A stretch of 5,828 nucleotides of DNA. Origin: Actinomycetes bacterium (GTDB taxonomy: Bacteria; Actinomycetota; Acidimicrobiia; Acidimicrobiales; RAAP-2). Location: assembly GCA_021841725.1 (NCBI GenBank), contig JAKCEC010000092.1:1-5828 (forward strand), written 5' to 3'. The notes beneath the pieces are model-generated. The model was not told where the DNA came from. It worked only from the letters and a program-made list of their open reading frames with translations, and ran no database searches. The position numbers were made by a program, and so were the translations under genes. Of this stretch, positions 5,151-5,828 are shown piece after piece. Position 1 is the stretch's first letter; every line of letters starts with the position of its first letter.

Positions 5151-5828
5151 ATGGAATTCCGTCGAATCAACGGCCTGCCCCCGTACGTCTTTGCGACCAT
5201 TAACGGCATGAAGGCCGCCGCCCGTTCCCAGGGCCGTGACATCGTCGACTTCGGTTTCGGTAACCCCGACCTCCCCAGTCCGGACCTCGCCGTGGAGAAG
5301 TTGGCCGAGGCCGCCCACAACCCGAAGAATCACCGCTACAGCGCGAGTCGGGGCCTACCCAACCTGCGTTTGGCGATGGCCACGCGGTACAAGAAGGTGT
5401 TCAACGTCGACCTCGACCCCGAGACCGAGGTGGTCACCACCATCGGTGCCAAGGAGGGGCTCACCCACTTGATGTGGGTGCTGCTGGGACCCGGCGACAC
5501 CGCGATCGTGCCCTCGCCGAGTTACCCCATCCACTTGGCCGGTCCGGGCTTCGCCGGCGCGCAGGTGATCACCATCCCGATGGTCGACCCGGGGGCGAGC
5601 ACCAACGACCCCGGCGATGATTTCTTCGACGGGCTGTTGGCGGCGTGGGAGAAGGCTACGGTCAAGCCCCGGGTCATCATCTGCTCCTTCCCGCACAATC
5701 CCACCAGCGCCTGCGTGGACCTGGCCTTCATGGAACGACTGGTGAACTTCGCGCTCGAACACGAGGTGATCATCTGTCACGACTTCGCTTACGCCGACCT
5801 CGGCTTCGACGGCTACCAGCCTCCCTCC
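5151..5828 (+). CDS. Class I/II PLP-dependent aminotransferase (AlaC-like), 3' end outside window
   Basis: The first 226 residues of a fold-type I aminotransferase, probably about 400 residues when complete. MEFRRINGLPPYVFATIN (1-18) and FGFGNPDLPSP (34-44) match the N terminus of the AlaC (glutamate-pyruvate) and LL-diaminopimelate aminotransferase-like group. NHRYSASRGLPNLR (60-73) is the substrate-loop block, GAKEG (99-103) the PLP phosphate-binding turn, and PSPSYPIH (121-128) contains the ring-stacking aromatic Tyr125. FPHNPTSACVD (180-190) holds Asn183, and HDFAYADLGFDG (210-221) holds Asp211, which pairs with the pyridine nitrogen, and Tyr214. The Schiff-base lysine lies beyond the window. 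An in-frame ATG at 5148 also exists; 5151 fits the family start and the -10 spacing better. The gene begins 16 bases after the oxidoreductase stop with its own promoter-like island. Alanine formation from pyruvate and glutamate is the best guess; other amino-acid substrates cannot be excluded. Confidence 0.92.
   Translation, partial: MEFRRINGLPPYVFATINGMKAAARSQGRDIVDFGFGNPDLPSPDLAVEKLAEAAHNPKNHRYSASRGLPNLRLAMATRYKKVFNVDLDPETEVVTTIGAKEGLTHLMWVLLGPGDTAIVPSPSYPIHLAGPGFAGAQVITIPMVDPGASTNDPGDDFFDGLLAAWEKATVKPRVIICSFPHNPTSACVDLAFMERLVNFALEHEVIICHDFAYADLGFDGYQPPS

Noticed and set aside
1..5828. Possible defence, mobile or CRISPR-type system
   Set aside because: No repeats, transposase, integrase, nuclease or toxin-antitoxin features were seen. 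The genes look like ordinary chromosomal metabolic and hypothetical genes with uniform composition.

Overview
This window comes from a high-GC bacterial chromosome and looks actinobacterial. The reasons are a group II truncated haemoglobin of the GlbO type, a PimB'-like GT4 glycosyltransferase, an F420-type luciferase-like oxidoreductase, many GTG starts, and -10 boxes of the form TANNNT placed directly before start codons. I suspect Acidimicrobiia or a relative, but the class-level assignment is inference. All ten genes are on the + strand and nearly every base is coding. The largest gap between genes is about 50 bases, so no gene-free stretch needs separate description. I see no tRNA, rRNA, CRISPR array, insertion sequence, phage gene or convincing terminator.

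Left part (1-1833): the 3' majority of a truncated haemoglobin gene, then a membrane-anchored bacterial PH-domain protein. Three small cysteine-bearing proteins follow: a four-Cys zinc ribbon, a thioredoxin-fold-like protein with a CLGC motif, and a 68-residue four-Cys mini-protein. None of these three can be given a precise function.

Middle part (1857-5134): a GT4 glycosyltransferase resembling the mannosyltransferase PimB', an SRPBCC/START-like lipid-binding-fold protein, a ROK-family sugar kinase (probable glucokinase), and an unusually short luciferase-like oxidoreductase. The last three are joined by two 4-base stop/start overlaps and very likely form one translationally coupled operon. 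As I recall, M. tuberculosis keeps an SRPBCC gene (TB16.3) near pimB', so this neighbourhood has a known actinobacterial parallel.

Right part (5151-end): the first 226 codons of a class I/II PLP aminotransferase of the AlaC type. It runs off the window before its catalytic lysine.

The clearest regulatory signal is a recurring TANNNT box. It lies 6-7 bases before the start codons at 969, 1857 and 5151, which predicts leaderless transcripts. A fourth box lies before 3049, where a normal Shine-Dalgarno is also present. No obvious new defence or mobile system is present. The most worthwhile unknowns are the three consecutive small Cys proteins and the leaderless promoter pattern.
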